A DNA stretch of 64,000 nt from Macropodus opercularis (Eukaryota > Chordata > Actinopteri > Anabantiformes > Osphronemidae), in NCBI GenBank assembly GCA_030770545.1, contig CM061097.1:682501-746500 (forward strand). The letters are read 5' to 3'. The notes under the pieces are model-generated. The model did not search any database. It had not been told where the DNA came from and saw only the letters and a program-made list of their open reading frames with translations. Made by a program: the position numbers and the translations under genes. Of this stretch, positions 46,149 to 63,314 are shown in pieces (the first letter of the stretch is position 1; the number at the start of each line of letters is the position of its first letter).

Positions 46149-49100
46149 TCAGGCAGCAGCTTTGGTTTCCCACTCCTGAGAAGTGATAGTTAAAAGATGT
46201 TTAAAGTCCTCGTGTTATATATTTTTTCATGGGTGTCAGGTTTTTCTGCTTTACGTGAGTATTTCAGTTTTTTGCATCAAAGGTAAATGAACTTTTACTT
46301 CACTACCTTCCTTAATAACCTTCATTAGTTTTGCAACTGTTACAGCTTGACCATGAATGTTTTACTATAATAGTATTTGTGGTTCTGCCCACGTTGAGTG
46401 GGACACTGGGCATAGTCCTGCTACTAATACTTCATGCAGTGTCACTGAGGGATCATGTTCCTACAACTCTGACCTTCCTCCTCTGGAAAACCTTCCCGTG
46501 TTCGATGAACAGCGCAGACGGAGCTCGTCTCAGACTGTTCTTGGCCGAGGCCGTCCGTCGCAGCAGGGGGTTCAGGAAGCCTGTCTGAACGGACAGACAG
46601 CACAGTGAGCAGAGCAGCGGGGATTCCTGCATTAACTCATGCTTCTTCATGACACTTGACCTTTTCTCACCTGAGCGCGCTCAGTGCAGACGGCCAGCGA
46701 CTGTCTGAACGAGGTGCGTTTGTTTTGCTTGCCGGCAGATGCCAGGTTGATCTCTGAGCCCGCCCTCCGCGTCCGATTCCCAGTCAGCTCCAGCTTCTGG
46801 ACCGTGCGCTGAACCTCCACCGGCCTTGTGTCTGGACCACACAGCAACACACAGGTTACAGCTGGAACCAACATACCCACCGGGGCCAGAGTTTGGCTCA
46901 GAGGTCAGAGGTCAGAGGATGAGGCATCGTGCATGAACCTTTCACTCACTGTGGCTGCTGAAGACACTGTTGCTGTAGGTCCCTGAGTCTCTGGACTGTT
47001 CTGAGCATCGAGCCACATCCTCCAAGCTGAGGAGCTGAAAACACAACACGTGTCTACTCGTGACTTTGGACCCAACGCTGAAGAATCCATTTGTCAACAA
47101 AATCACATGAAGTCAGAGAAAAAAATCAAGGCCACAGATGCACCATGGGAGTCCAGTGCCAATTCTCAGATTTCAAGACGTCGTGACTTTTTAATATTTT
47201 AAAGAAAACCACCATAGTAAGGACGGAACCTGTCTGGCTCTGCTGTGACAGTAGCTCGATGCTACCGCCTAGAGGGACGTTCTGTGTCGTACCATGTGCT
47301 GCAGGACGGGCGTGTTGGAGTAGACGGCCTGGTCTGCCCCCCCACAGAAGGCGTCGCCCGTGTAAGTGTTGGAGACGGGAAACGTCCGAGTCTGCAACCC
47401 TCTGAGGAGGGAAGCAGTGGAACATGTCAGCATGTCAGCGACCAACAGAAGCATTAACGTCTTCCTTTCTTTACACGCCCTCTCCTCACCTGAGAGCTCC
47501 GCCTGGGTTTTCCTGGGTGCTGTTGTCATGGTAACTGTGGTTGGCAGCTCCTTCCTGCAGCAGCTTCGTCCATCGCTCCTTTTCCTCTGCACTGCCGACC
47601 TGAAGGGCGAGAGGACGAGTGACAACCCGACGACGGCATGAACACATTTAAACGAGCAACCGCTGCCCTCACCTCCAGCACGGCCACCTGGTCACCGAGC
47701 ATGCTCAGTGTGATCCTGTAGGACCGCTCCGTGTCGGGCCCGGCTCTGACCTCACACCCTCTGAGCTGGATGGTGTACTGAGGAGATCGCTCCCTCTTCA
47801 CATCTTCCTCCTCCTCTGCGAACATGTTGAGGACACCGGCCTCCACCCGACAAACTAAACTCTGCCACTGACAGCTCATCAGTACGTTCAGGAAGCCTGC
47901 TGGGTCAGACACAGTTCTGTGTGACACGGGGCAAACTGGTTCTGCTCCACATTCAGCAGCAAACAAAGAACTCTGGCACTGGCACCGTACTTTTGTCCTG
48001 GTGGAGTCTGCAGCCAACTGAAGGCTTCTCATTCTCAGAGTCGGTCTGGATTGTTCTGGACTGAACACAAACAGCATCAAAACATTTATGTCTCACAGAA
48101 TCTGTTCTGGTTCATAGTGGAGCGACATGGCAGGCTGGGTTCTGATGCTGATAGGTTGTAGTAACAACGGGTCAACTGTTCTCTGTTGTTGGAAGCAGTC
48201 AGAACCTCTCCACAACTATTCTGCAGTCGGTCGGCAGTGCTCAGTATCTATCAAAGTGTCCAAAGAAGGACTGAGGAGTGAAGGCCGGCCCATGTGTTCT
48301 GATCCAAGGGACGAGCCTCTGCAGCTGGTGCTGATAGAGAGGTGTCAGAACACGCGAGCTCCACGTTTCCTGGTCTCGCGTGGAGACTCCACTTACCCTG
48401 GACACGTGTCATTAAGTTGGGCCCGACCCGTGTCAGTGGAAGTTGGTTCTGTAGAAAGACAAACAGTCCTCACCCTGCAGGACAGTAGAGCCGGTGTCTC
48501 CCCTCCAGCTCCAGCACCGGCCTCCTCCATCACCTGCACACACTCACACGTGAGTTTCTACGTCGGCCGGCGCATGGTGTGTCAGTCTGCCGCTACTCAC
48601 CCTCCTCCACTCGTCAGCCTGTTGGAAGCTGCTGTATCCCAGCACCAGTGTCTCAGAGCCCAGTAGAACCAGTTTGAGCTGGTGCTGGATCTTCCTGTTG
48701 CTCTTGGACTTGTAGATGAGCTGACAGCCACGCAGGCTCAGCTCCAGCTGAGGCAGCGGGTCCTGAGCGCACTTATAACACTGGCACACAGCAGAGAGCG
48801 AAGGGCTCGGTTTTAAAAGAAACCAGACTGACTGAGCGTCAGCAGAACCTCACAGCTCTCACCAGCAGAACGTCGCTTCTGACGATGAACAGCTGTTTGG
48901 TCCACTGTCCGAGCCACTTCCTCCGCCACAGGTAGCCACAGAGCCGGGACTCGGGGACGGGTCGCAGGCAGGGCTGGGACGCGCTCCACTGGATGTAGTG
49001 AGCCCGGTCCTTCGCCAGCTCCTCGTCCTCTCCGTACGACTCGTAGTGGCTGCTGTCGGAGTCTGTCCTCTCTGCACAGGAAGAGCACGGTTACGTCTGG

Positions 49101-52100
49101 GAGCAGCCGAGTGCGTGTCTGTGGTGTGTGTGGCGGACGTGCGCCGGTACCGGCCGTGCTGGCAGGGACGTAGGGTTCTGCTTCCTCATAGGTGTCTTCA
49201 TCGTCATCACTTCCTAGACCCCCTGGAGGATGAGGCGGCACCTCAGGACCCTCACTCTGAAAAACAAAGCTCAGTGACTTCTCATCAACAAATCTGCTTA
49301 TTTGAGCATCAAACAAGCTTCACGGTGTAAAACACGAGTTCACCACAGTGACTAACAACCCGAGCAGGAGGATCAGCTCAGGGTTAACTGTGGTCTTTGT
49401 GTGTTACCCTCCGTCACGTAGACCAGATGCTAATCAGCTGCCATCAGTGACCACTTCCTCCCGTGCGCAGCGCTCGGCCAGTAGGAAGGTCCACAGAGGA
49501 GCGATGGCCTCATGTGTAAACACGAACATCCTGTCGCTCCCTGACGCGTCTCCGCCCAAACCTCAGGTCATTACCGACATTACAGTCTGTCATTACTGAG
49601 CCACATCACACGCTGCTCGTCTCCCTGCTTCTACTTCTGGATCCGGAAAATCCTTTTTTCTTCCCGACCACTTCTCTCGCAGAAACACACACTAGTGTGT
49701 TGGTCTGAGCAGAGCTGAGTGTGGAGCAGTGAATCGAGAGCTGCTGCGTTCAAATCCCCGGAGAAGGTCCTACTGCATCGCTTATTATTACAGTAGTACT
49801 AGTATCAGTATCAGTACTAGTAGTATCAGTATCAGTACTAGTAGTATCAGTAGTAGTACTAGTATCAGTATCTGTACTAGTAGTATCAGCAGTAGTACTA
49901 ATATCAGTATTGGTACTAGTAGTATCAGTAGTAGTACTAGTATCAGTAGTAGTACTAGTAGTATCAGCAGTAGTACTAGTAGTATCAGTAGTAGTACTAG
50001 TATCAGTATCTGTACTAGTACAGCGGCAGCTCCGCGCCACTCACCCCGTCCTGCAGCCGGACCGAGTCCTGCTCTGAGCTCTGGGTCGCGTCTGCACAAA
50101 GAGACAACGTGTCGTCAGACAAACGCTGCTTAAACCGATTTTCGGCTTCTCGGCTTCTCGGCTGTGACGTTACCTGTCCTGGGTGAGTCTGTCGGCTCGT
50201 TGCTAGGCGACGACGATGGGCAGCTCATGACCATGTACTCGGCATCTTCCACTGAAAGCACAGTCACTGTTAATGACATCGCTGTGTCGCTTCCTGGTTC
50301 CTGGCTTTTAACTGAGCGCTGGTCCTGAGACTCACTGATCAGTTTGCTTCAGATCCAGCTTCGTGGTTTTCATTTCTGCTCTAATCACTGAGTGAAACCA
50401 AAGCTTTGTTCTCACCAGGCGCGTCGTTGCTCTGCAGTTTGGACAGAAGATCAGAGATGGATTTCTTCTGAGCCTGAGCGATGTAACTCAAGTTCTCTGA
50501 GTCCAGAACCGACAGAAAGGAGTGCAGATCCCAGACCAGCTTGGCCAGAGCTGATGGCAGACAGACAGAGGTGAACATCTGGGGCTGCAGTGGCCTGTTG
50601 TACACCCTGACAGGTGTACTAAAGCCCTGCTGGTGTCAGCCATGGTCCAAATGTTAATAACACTGTTATTATTATCTTACGAGTTTCTTCTGCTCACCAC
50701 CTGTTTAAGCTCAAGGAAAGAAACTCACATCCTCCATGTGACTGGAGAAACACAAAGTGCAGTGACGACCTCAAACTGTTCTCACTTCCTGTGCATTGCT
50801 AATATTTATTCTAGACACAGAAACTCGAGCTACGACAACCGTCAGATTTACTGCATCCGTTCAAAGTCAAAGCGTCGGCGTCGAGTCCCACGACCAGGTG
50901 GATAAACGAAGCCGGTGCTTCGTCTCATGAATGGAGCCGTTGTCTGTCTGTGAACCAACGGACTGTTGTCGCGATTCCTTGACCTCAGAGACAGAAGTAG
51001 AACCAACTGTTTCTGTCCCCACTGATAAGAAGCATAAGAGAATGAGTTACTGTGCTGATGTTAACTCGCCCAGAGCAGCTGCCGTCTCAAGGACATAGAC
51101 CAGTCCAAGTTAATGAGTGGCTGAAAGGTCAGACCTGTTCAGGTGGTTTCCCATGATGCACCAGGCTCCGGCTCGTTCTGACCTGCTGCTAATGTTTACC
51201 AGAGAATAACGAGAAACTGAAGCCAGACCACACCGGACTGGACTAGACCACACAGAACCACAGCAAACCACACAGGACTGGACCAGACCACACAGAACCA
51301 CGACAAACCACACCGGACCACGCCGGACTGGACCGGACCACACCGAACCACAACAAACCACACCGGACTGGACCGGACCACACAGAACCACACTGGACCA
51401 CACTGAACCACACCAGACCACACCGAACCACAACAAACCACACCGGACCACGCCGGACTGGACCGGACCACACCGAACCACAACAAACCACGCCGGACTG
51501 GACCGGACCACAACAAACCACACTGAACCACACTGAACCACACCAGACCACACCGAACCACAACAAACCACACCGGACCACACCGAACCACAACAAACCA
51601 CACCGGACCACACCGGACCACACCGAACCACAACAAACCACACCGGACCACACTGAACCACAACAAACCACACTGAACCACACTGAACCACACCAGACCA
51701 CACCGAACCACAACAAACCACACCGGACCACACCGAACCACACCAGACCACACCGGACCACACCGAACCACAACAAACCACACCGGACCACACCGGACCA
51801 CACTGGACTGGACCGGACCACACAGAACCACACTGGACCACACCGGACCACACCGAACCACAACAAACCACACCGGACCACACCGGACCACACTGGACTG
51901 GACCGGACCACACAGAACCACACTGGACCACACCGGACCACACCGAACCACAACAAACCACACCGAACCACAACAAACCACACCGGACCACACCGAACCA
52001 CAACAAACCACACCAGACCACACCAGACTGGACCGGACCACACCGGACATCTTTCACCGAGTGAACTGGTTGAAACGTTTAGACACCATATTCTGTCCTT

Positions 52101-54127
52101 CAGCTCTTTGGGCGTTTGTGTAATTTCAGTGAAGTGACTCCAAACGTTCTGAATTATCATCAGAGGGAGGGAAAATGTGAGAAATGTGGAGGAAGCAGAC
52201 AGTCGCTGATTGTGCGGCTGCTGCGTTCAGTGAGTCCGGTGTGTGTGGGAGACTCCAACGTTGCTGATTAACTCTCTGCTGATTTAAGGTCCTACGCTTT
52301 GAGCTTATCAGCCGGCTGCTGTTTTAAACGCTGATAAGTGCATAGCTCACACACCCACAACACAAAGAGCCCAAACACAAGAAGAAGACGGGTTTCAGGC
52401 GGACCCACAGCGGTGGAGCTGCTTATCTGAGCATCAACTTCACTTCCTGTCTCTGGCTTTGAAGCTGGGAAACACACACACGCTCGACGTCCACTGTCCA
52501 TGTGGCCTGAGGGCAGATGAGTCTGTTACCACGAAGAGTCAGAGCATCAGCTGAGGCGTCTCCGCTTCACTAACCAGCTCTGGTCCGTCAGAGCTGATGA
52601 TGGTGGAGCCACCAGAGACTTGAAGGACCACTGTTACTCCAAGATGTCAGATTCCAAACCCTGGGCCACCGTTAGGATAAACACCGCCGTGCATTCTGGG
52701 TAATGGCAGAACTCAACTTGTCCTGTACCGAGACACAAACGTCATGTGTTCGGTGGGAATGACAAGACCAGAGACCTTCGCTTCCCTTTCATGGTTCTAA
52801 AAGCGACTGCGTGAGCAAGCGCTCGATTGATTCCACTTTGACCCAACTGGTTGAGGGTGTTTGTGATTTACGCTGCTTCCCCATGAAACCAAACCTTGGC
52901 ATTAGCAGAAGGACGGGGCTGGTGTGTGAGCAGGCTGTGGAGCAGCAGCTTTCTCTTTCATCTGAGCCGGGTAAACACAGGACGGCTGAGCCGATCCGCC
53001 GTTTCTACGTCGACCCACACCAACAAGCAGCGGCTGAACCGAGACCAGCGGGTTTTCAGGTGCTGCTGATTCAGGCCGTTGCAGGTTCACATAAACCTCT
53101 GTGTCGTATTCGTTGCTGGAGACCTTTGAGGCTGAGAACGTTGGGGGGACCCTTTGGACCCTTTGGGCCCCCCTTCTGACCGCACCGCAGGGGCCTTCCT
53201 ACACAGAGCGGCTCATAAAGACTAGTTAGAGAATAACTAATCCGTTCGAACCAAACGGTCCTGTCCTCCTGTGAAACCGGCTCAGAGTCCGGAGCAAACT
53301 GTCCCACTCAGTCTGAATCTAAACAGACGTTATCTCGTCTCCTGAGGGCAGGAAGGAGCTGCACTTAACATACCGTCACACTGATGACGCCAGAACACAG
53401 CAGCTGACCTGGTTCTGACCCAAACAACCTGCCTGGGTTCTGTTTCGGCCTGATCTCTCTCTCTCTGCACCCCCACCAGCCAAGGCAGGTGGCCACTCTG
53501 GAGGATCGGGGGCAGGTCCAGTTGAACAGCGAGAGTGAGATGAGAACACTACTGACTTTTGAGTTCCCAGTGGTTCTGATGTGACATGAACGCAGCACTG
53601 AGGTCCGGTATCGCTGTTTGTTGGCAACAGGTTGTTGAGGCTCTCACACTCGGAGCCGGGCTTCCCTCTGCTCTCGCTGTCGCCATCTTAACACGGCAGC
53701 GACCTGGGTCTGGACTCAGAACAATTCAGAAAAGTCAAGCTGAAACAGTCTGAGCTGCTTCTGGCGCCAGACCTGGGAGGACAGAACCCATGAAGCCAGG
53801 GACCCGACCCGCTGACCCCTGACTCAGACAGCGTCTCTGATGCTGCTGCGGTTAAAGTCGCCGCTTGTACCTGCTGCTTTGCTGATGTCGGTACAGTAAC
53901 AATGAGGATGAGGAGAACGTTCACCTTTACTCAGACAAGCCCTGGAGAAAAATGTGGTTTGCACAGAAAAGTGAAAGGTTTTGTAGTTAACACAGAACCA
54001 GTGAAAACAGTCACAGTTTCAGCAGTTTCCTGGTGCTACAGTAATAGTTCTGGTACCGTGAGCAGAAGTCTGTGCTGTAGCATACCTGCAGTAGTAGGAT
54101 GAGCCCCGTACCTTTCTGTTTGTCCAT
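46149..54127 (-). CDS. afap1l2-like: AFAP1L2 (XB130)-like adaptor, short form without coiled coil, 16 exons
   Basis: AFAP-family proteins are tandem-PH adaptors linking Src/PI3K signalling to actin. Exons: 54127-54112, 50550-50416, 50251-50174, 50091-50045, 49256-49151, 49071-48863, 48780-48601, 48533-48474, 48060-47991, 47899-47673, 47599-47490, 47401-47293, 47034-46950, 46831-46671, 46584-46474, 46175-46149. Phases close at 576 aa (human AFAP1L2 818). The start MDKQKALAKLV resembles human MERYKALEQLL. An N-terminal YxxM (EYMVM, Tyr56) matches the XB130 p85-binding motif. Then TYEEAEPY (114-121), SSHYESYGEDEE, PH1 (about 172-262: CGYLWRRKWLGQWTKQLF) and PH2 (about 302-395: TGFLNVL). The end, HGKVFQRRKEWETKAAA, matches the family's terminal KAKEWE. 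The long coiled coil normally between PH2 and the tail is missing. AFAP1L2 is the closest paralogue by motifs, but paralogue assignment is not certain. The acceptor at 47899 or 47896 is ambiguous. Confidence 0.85.
49791..50020. repeat. AGT/ACT/ATC trinucleotide-register array
   Basis: 230 bp composed almost entirely of the triplets AGT, ACT and ATC (for example agtatcagtatcagtact). It lies in intron 4 of the AFAP1L2-like gene, starting 24 bp inside the donor. The unit is largely self-complementary (agtact, actagt), so both strands are open; 134- and 96-codon frames here are artefacts. Confidence 0.95.
50552..54111 (-). other. Large intron 1 of the AFAP1L2-like gene
   Basis: A 3.6-kb intron between the 16-nt first coding segment and exon 2. 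Apart from the 10-bp array it contains a short GC hairpin at 53143-53173. No other exon recognised. Confidence 0.6.
51221..52049. repeat. 10-bp minisatellite in intron 1 of the AFAP1L2-like gene
   Basis: About 82 consecutive 10-mers of the types caccggacca, caccgaacca, caacaaacca and cactgaacca, plus the paired variant caccggactggaccggacca. The register does not slip by a single base over about 0.8 kb. On the minus strand all frames are open (284-315 codons), a repeat artefact. Confidence 0.95.
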
Positions 54128-54215
54128 GTCTGTCTGTTGCCTCAGTAGATGCTGATGTTCAGTCTCATTTCTCTGTAGAAGAATCGGAACCATCCAACAA
54201 CGGCAGTGACCTGAC

Positions 54216-54345
54216 TGGGTCTGTCTCTGGTTCTGCCTATGGGTCTGTCTATCGGTCTGTCTGTAGTTCTGTCTGGTTCTGTCTGTAGTTCTGTCTGGTT
54301 CTGTCTGTGGGTCTGTCTCTAGTTCTGTGTGGTTCTGTCTCTCTG
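54216..54345. repeat. Degenerate tctgtctgtagttctgtctg repeat
   Basis: About 130 bp of imperfect 10-22 bp units (ggttctgtctg, tagttctgtctg, gggtctgtct), 90-220 bp upstream of the AFAP1L2-like ATG, so in its 5' UTR or promoter. Confidence 0.8.
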
Positions 54346-54791
54346 CGCTGTGTGAAGGAGTCTGAGTCCTGCCTCTGGGAGGAGCAGGAGGACGGACCGA
54401 CTCATCAAACCACATCCACACAGGAGCAGCAGAGCAGAAAAAAAGGAGACTGAAGAAGCCGAACACATTAAGGCTGAAACTTGCTTCTAAATATGAACCT
54501 TTCTTTCCATTTTCATTTCCATTAATCATGTGCAGCTGCTTTAACTGTCCGTCCAGAACAATAGTCGTAGTGCAAACGTCTAAAAGGTAGATTGTTGTGT
54601 GGACGTGTTGATCAGTTGAAATGCGAGTTATGACATTTGTTTATGTTTGTTTATAATTTTTTGTGGATTGTTTTTGTGCCCAGTGACCGATGTACAAACC
54701 GTCTGGTTGAATCACTAAGACGCAGCCTGTGGCTCAGCGTTTCAGCTGCAGAGACGCCGCGCGTCCTCTGGGGGCAGCAGGAACCTCGACA

Positions 54792-54799
54792 TCTCGCGA
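54792..54799. promoter_or_regulatory. rab14: TCTCGCGA core-promoter motif, rab14
   Basis: Exact TCTCGCGA, the palindromic motif typical of TATA-less vertebrate housekeeping promoters, 140 bp before the donor of the likely rab14 first exon. Confidence 0.5.
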
Positions 54800-54939
54800 T
54801 GTTGCCCCTTCGTTGCCGCTGAGGAAGATTTGCGGAAGCGGTGAAGGATTTCTGACGGCTCAGCAGCTAACAAAGCTTACTACCGACATAACTAACTCGT
54901 TGGTCCTATTTACAGCTTAGGTCGGCATCCGCAGAGAAG
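54800..54939 (+). other. rab14: Probable noncoding first exon of rab14
   Basis: Ends gcagagaag then donor GTAACG (54940). The next exon starts at acceptor 55339 with seven untranslated bases before the ATG. The 5' edge is unknown. Confidence 0.4.
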
Positions 54940-55345
54940 GTAACGCCGCTGGGGGTATTAAATAGTCTGCGTGCTGTACTGTCGGATGGTTCTATCGTGA
55001 GGTGTCATCAAAGTGCTCTCCTGTTAGCTGTTAGCTAGGCGTAGACACGGCTGCAGCTGTTAGCCGCTTAGCCACACAGCTAGGCTAACAAGGAATTGGG
55101 AGGTTTTGTCAGAGGGAAGTCAGCTGACGGGGTTTAACACCTCTGCTAAAGTCGCCTGCTTTTATCCTGCGTGACTGTCACGGTGGTTGCCGCTGTGTGG
55201 CCGAGCGGACCTCCGCGTTTAGCCCTTAGCGGCTGTTTGCTTCTGTTTGTTTGTGCGTTAAAGCCTTCGTGTTGAGCTTGTTCAGGCTCAGGCAGGGTGT
55301 GGACCGCGGTTAAACCACCCGTGTTTGTCTCCTCGCAGCATCAAG

Positions 55346-57494
<2,149 letters not shown>

Positions 57495-58990
57495 CCACAG
57501 ATGGAAACTACAAACCCACCAGACACAGGACGGTCAGCGACAGATGCGCACACAGAGCCCCTTCGACTCCTGGCACTAAATCTTCCATCCACAGTGTGTC
57601 AGTCAGTGTTTGTCTGGGTGACGCCTAGCACAGAAGAGGCCCGGTTCAAGCTGTTATCAAAGCCAGACCTTTTTTCATTCTCCAAAATGAGACTCATCCA
57701 TCCCTCACCTCTGGACCATGCATCACTAAAACTCACCACACAGTTCCAACACTGACCTATCGCAAGACAGACTTTCACCTTTAGCTCAAACCCTAATCTA
57801 CTACTGCCAGCTGACCCTCTGAGATGAAATCAGTCTTTAAAACCCTCCATTATAATCTCATACGTGGCCTCATAGCATAATTGTGCGTCACATGTTTTCC
57901 TCTGCTGGAAGCTGTGCCCATCTTAGTCCGTTCCTGCTTTCTTGGTAAATCATTCTCTTGTAAATTCCCCAGCTTCACTAAAGTGCAATATTAGAAACCT
58001 TAGTATCCTTCAGACTAGTCCAGATGTTTGACCAAATCACCAAAGCTACGCTTTAATCCCGATTGGGAAGACGACCTGTGCAAGATAAGGAGATAGAGAC
58101 GTGTAAATTTGGATCTTACACACAGACAATGTGAAGTAGAAGGCGCCGCGGGTCCAAACCTGGACCAGCCAACATGCATTGAAGTTTCAGAAATGCCATT
58201 AAAACCAAATAAGATCAAGACTGTACGACAGGAAGTCTGTCTGGGCCTAGTCTGACTTGGGTCCAAAGTCAGGATGTAAGGAACCAAGTGGACCTTTGAA
58301 GAACTGAAAGAAACACTGGTGAAACCAACCCAAGCCAGAATGTCAGTGCTGGTCCCTCAGGATCTCAGTTTCAGGACATTTATTACGGTTATTGAATTAA
58401 CCAAACGCAGTCATTAGTCACAGCTCCCTCTAGTGGCCATTCACGTCCCTCCAACTAATTTATTTCCGCCTGTGCTTGATTTGTTTGGTTTTCTTGTTAT
58501 AATAAGGCGTCTCTCAGGTTCTTCACACAAACTGAGGCGTCGTGTATTAGCTCCTTATGATGTATGTAGAATGAGAAGTGAACGTTATTTCACCGTGTGA
58601 ACGTGTTTATGAATCAGGACTAATTCTACGAGTGAAGGAACATTTTTACGGAACTCAGTTCTGCTTTTCCAAACACGTCAGACTTAATGAATTCAACATG
58701 GCCGAGCTTTAATATCCCAAAGTTTCCTCCACAGTCACCAGTCAAATTAAAGCGTCAGCAGACAGCTGCTCTTTCTCACATTCCAGCTGTGTAGCTCTAA
58801 CTTAAAGACAGCTTCAGTGCTTTTGAATGAATTCATTGATAAAACTGATCTCGTTACATTCACACTAAATGAATCTGCTCCAGTTGATGTCCAGTATCTG
58901 TACCGGGAGAAAGCTCGTACTGTGACACGTGTCACAGGTTAACAAGACGATGTATGAATATTTTTAAATAAACTTAATTGGTTTTAAGGA
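57495..58990 (+). other. rab14: rab14 3' UTR
   Basis: About 1.5 kb from the stop to the AATAAA at 58967-58972. No coding exon seen. Confidence 0.6.
58967..58972 (+). terminator. rab14: rab14 poly(A) signal
   Basis: AATAAA on the plus strand, facing a minus-strand signal 40 bp away. Confidence 0.6.
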
Positions 58991-59011
58991 AACATCAGTT
59001 CTGTCATTTCT

Positions 59012-59017
59012 TTTATT
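59012..59017 (-). terminator. mak16: Candidate mak16 poly(A) signal
   Basis: The minus strand reads AATAAA, implying a mak16 3' UTR of about 1.15 kb over 59018-60171, where no coding exon is visible. Confidence 0.4.
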
Positions 59018-59478
59018 ACGTGTTGAAATCGATTACATCCGTGAAACAAAACTGAAAACTATAGAATTAAGTGAATTTGCTCATGAGTTTAAAATTTCAT
59101 AGGAATTGTTCTATAATTTCAGAAAACCAAAGTTACTATTTTGTTGTTTTACACTTTGGTGTAAAGGAAATGGATCCTTTAAGTGTGTTATTTTAATTTG
59201 GCTCTGTGGTGTTTGTTTCCTCTGAGACTTCGTTCTGTTTAAATCAGTTTATGCCTTTAAAGGTCTGTTTGGTTTCAGCTCTCCATCCTCTGATGGTTCT
59301 GGTCTGATCCAGTGGACGTTCAGGTACTTGTGTGGTTTCCTTTGTTGTGCTCTGATTGGTGCAACGTCAACTTCTTTGTCTGTGACGCTTGATTAAACAT
59401 CTGACTGTCAAACTGCTGAGAGTCTCCACGAGGCCTGAAGGGTCTGTTCACCTTCCTTGTCCTGAAGCTTCCTGAAAT

Positions 59479-59560
59479 CCACTCACTGGCCACATTAGGA
59501 ACGTCTGTACAATATAATTCAGACCAACAGTCCTTTGAAGTTCTCATGTCCCGTTCATTC
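59479..59560 (+). mobile_element. Fragment of an interspersed fish repeat, copy 2
   Basis: Shares ccactcactggccac with copy 1 at 26540 and continues attaggaacgtctgtacaat. Lies in the mak16 3' UTR / rab14 downstream region. Confidence 0.5.
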
Positions 59561-60171
59561 ATTTCAAATATGGAGGCCAATACATCAGAACCAAATCTAG
59601 TCCTCCAGCCTGACTCCATCACTGTGACCTCATCACCTTCCAGCTTCAACACAGATGGGACTGGACTAGACTGCGCAGGTTTCGCTAAAAACATCTTCCA
59701 GCATCAGAAGAAGCAGGTTCAAAGCAGATTTACTCATGTTTAAGAGTCCATTTAGTTTTTTTGTTAAACAGAAAAACGGTTTTACGTCACTTTAGGTGGT
59801 TCTTCATCCAGAACTGATTCCAGCCCTGTTCTCGCAGTTAAAGGATAAAACAAAGATTCCCATTGAAAGTCGGAGCAACAAACGCTGGCGTACTTTTACA
59901 CTGTCCTGTCGAGAAGTGAAACCCAAAAGTTCAGATCATATTTAAGGGTCTGTGTGTAAACTGATCATTTCATGCTTCTTTACATTTATGCTTTAAATAC
60001 TTGTGTGCTACTGGATGGATGGTGGGAAGAAGACTGTGGTAGAAACATAGACACGGACTCAGACGCCAATAGAACCACAAAGTGAAACCTGAACAGAACC
60101 TCTGACAGCATCAGACATAACCTCAGTGTGTCCGGGTCATAGTTATGATTGACAGTGTAGTTGTGACGTCA

Positions 60172-63123
<2,952 letters not shown>

Positions 63124-63300
63124 TTTCCTCCTTAGACTCACACCCTCACCAACAAACTAACAATTTACCTTAGTTATAATAAATACGCTGATACAAAGTT
63201 GTGTTAAAGTTTCTCTATCCACGAAGCCACATGTACACTCGGAGAGCCGCCATTCCTGTTTGATGGACCCTAAGACGTCTCATCTCGGTTGACAACGTGA

Positions 63301-63314
63301 AGTATCGCGATACT
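63301..63314. promoter_or_regulatory. mak16: 14-bp palindrome AGTATCGCGATACT near the mak16 start
   Basis: A perfect palindrome with a TCGCGA core, about 180 bp upstream of the mak16 ATG, resembling CpG-containing core-promoter motifs of housekeeping genes. Function is inferred. Confidence 0.4.

Noticed and set aside
46453..46473. Stop after GKVFQRRKVRVVGT as the end of the AFAP1L2-like protein
   Set aside because: A GTCAGA donor after RRK and an exon at 46175-46149 encoding EWETKAAA restore the conserved family terminus.
49729..50133. Ser/Thr/Ile ORFs on both strands
   Set aside because: Product of AGT/ACT/ATC triplet array in an intron.
51110..52160. Three minus-strand Val/Trp/Cys/Gly ORFs of 284-315 codons
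   Set aside because: A 10-bp unit without stops read in three frames; same peptide pattern in each.
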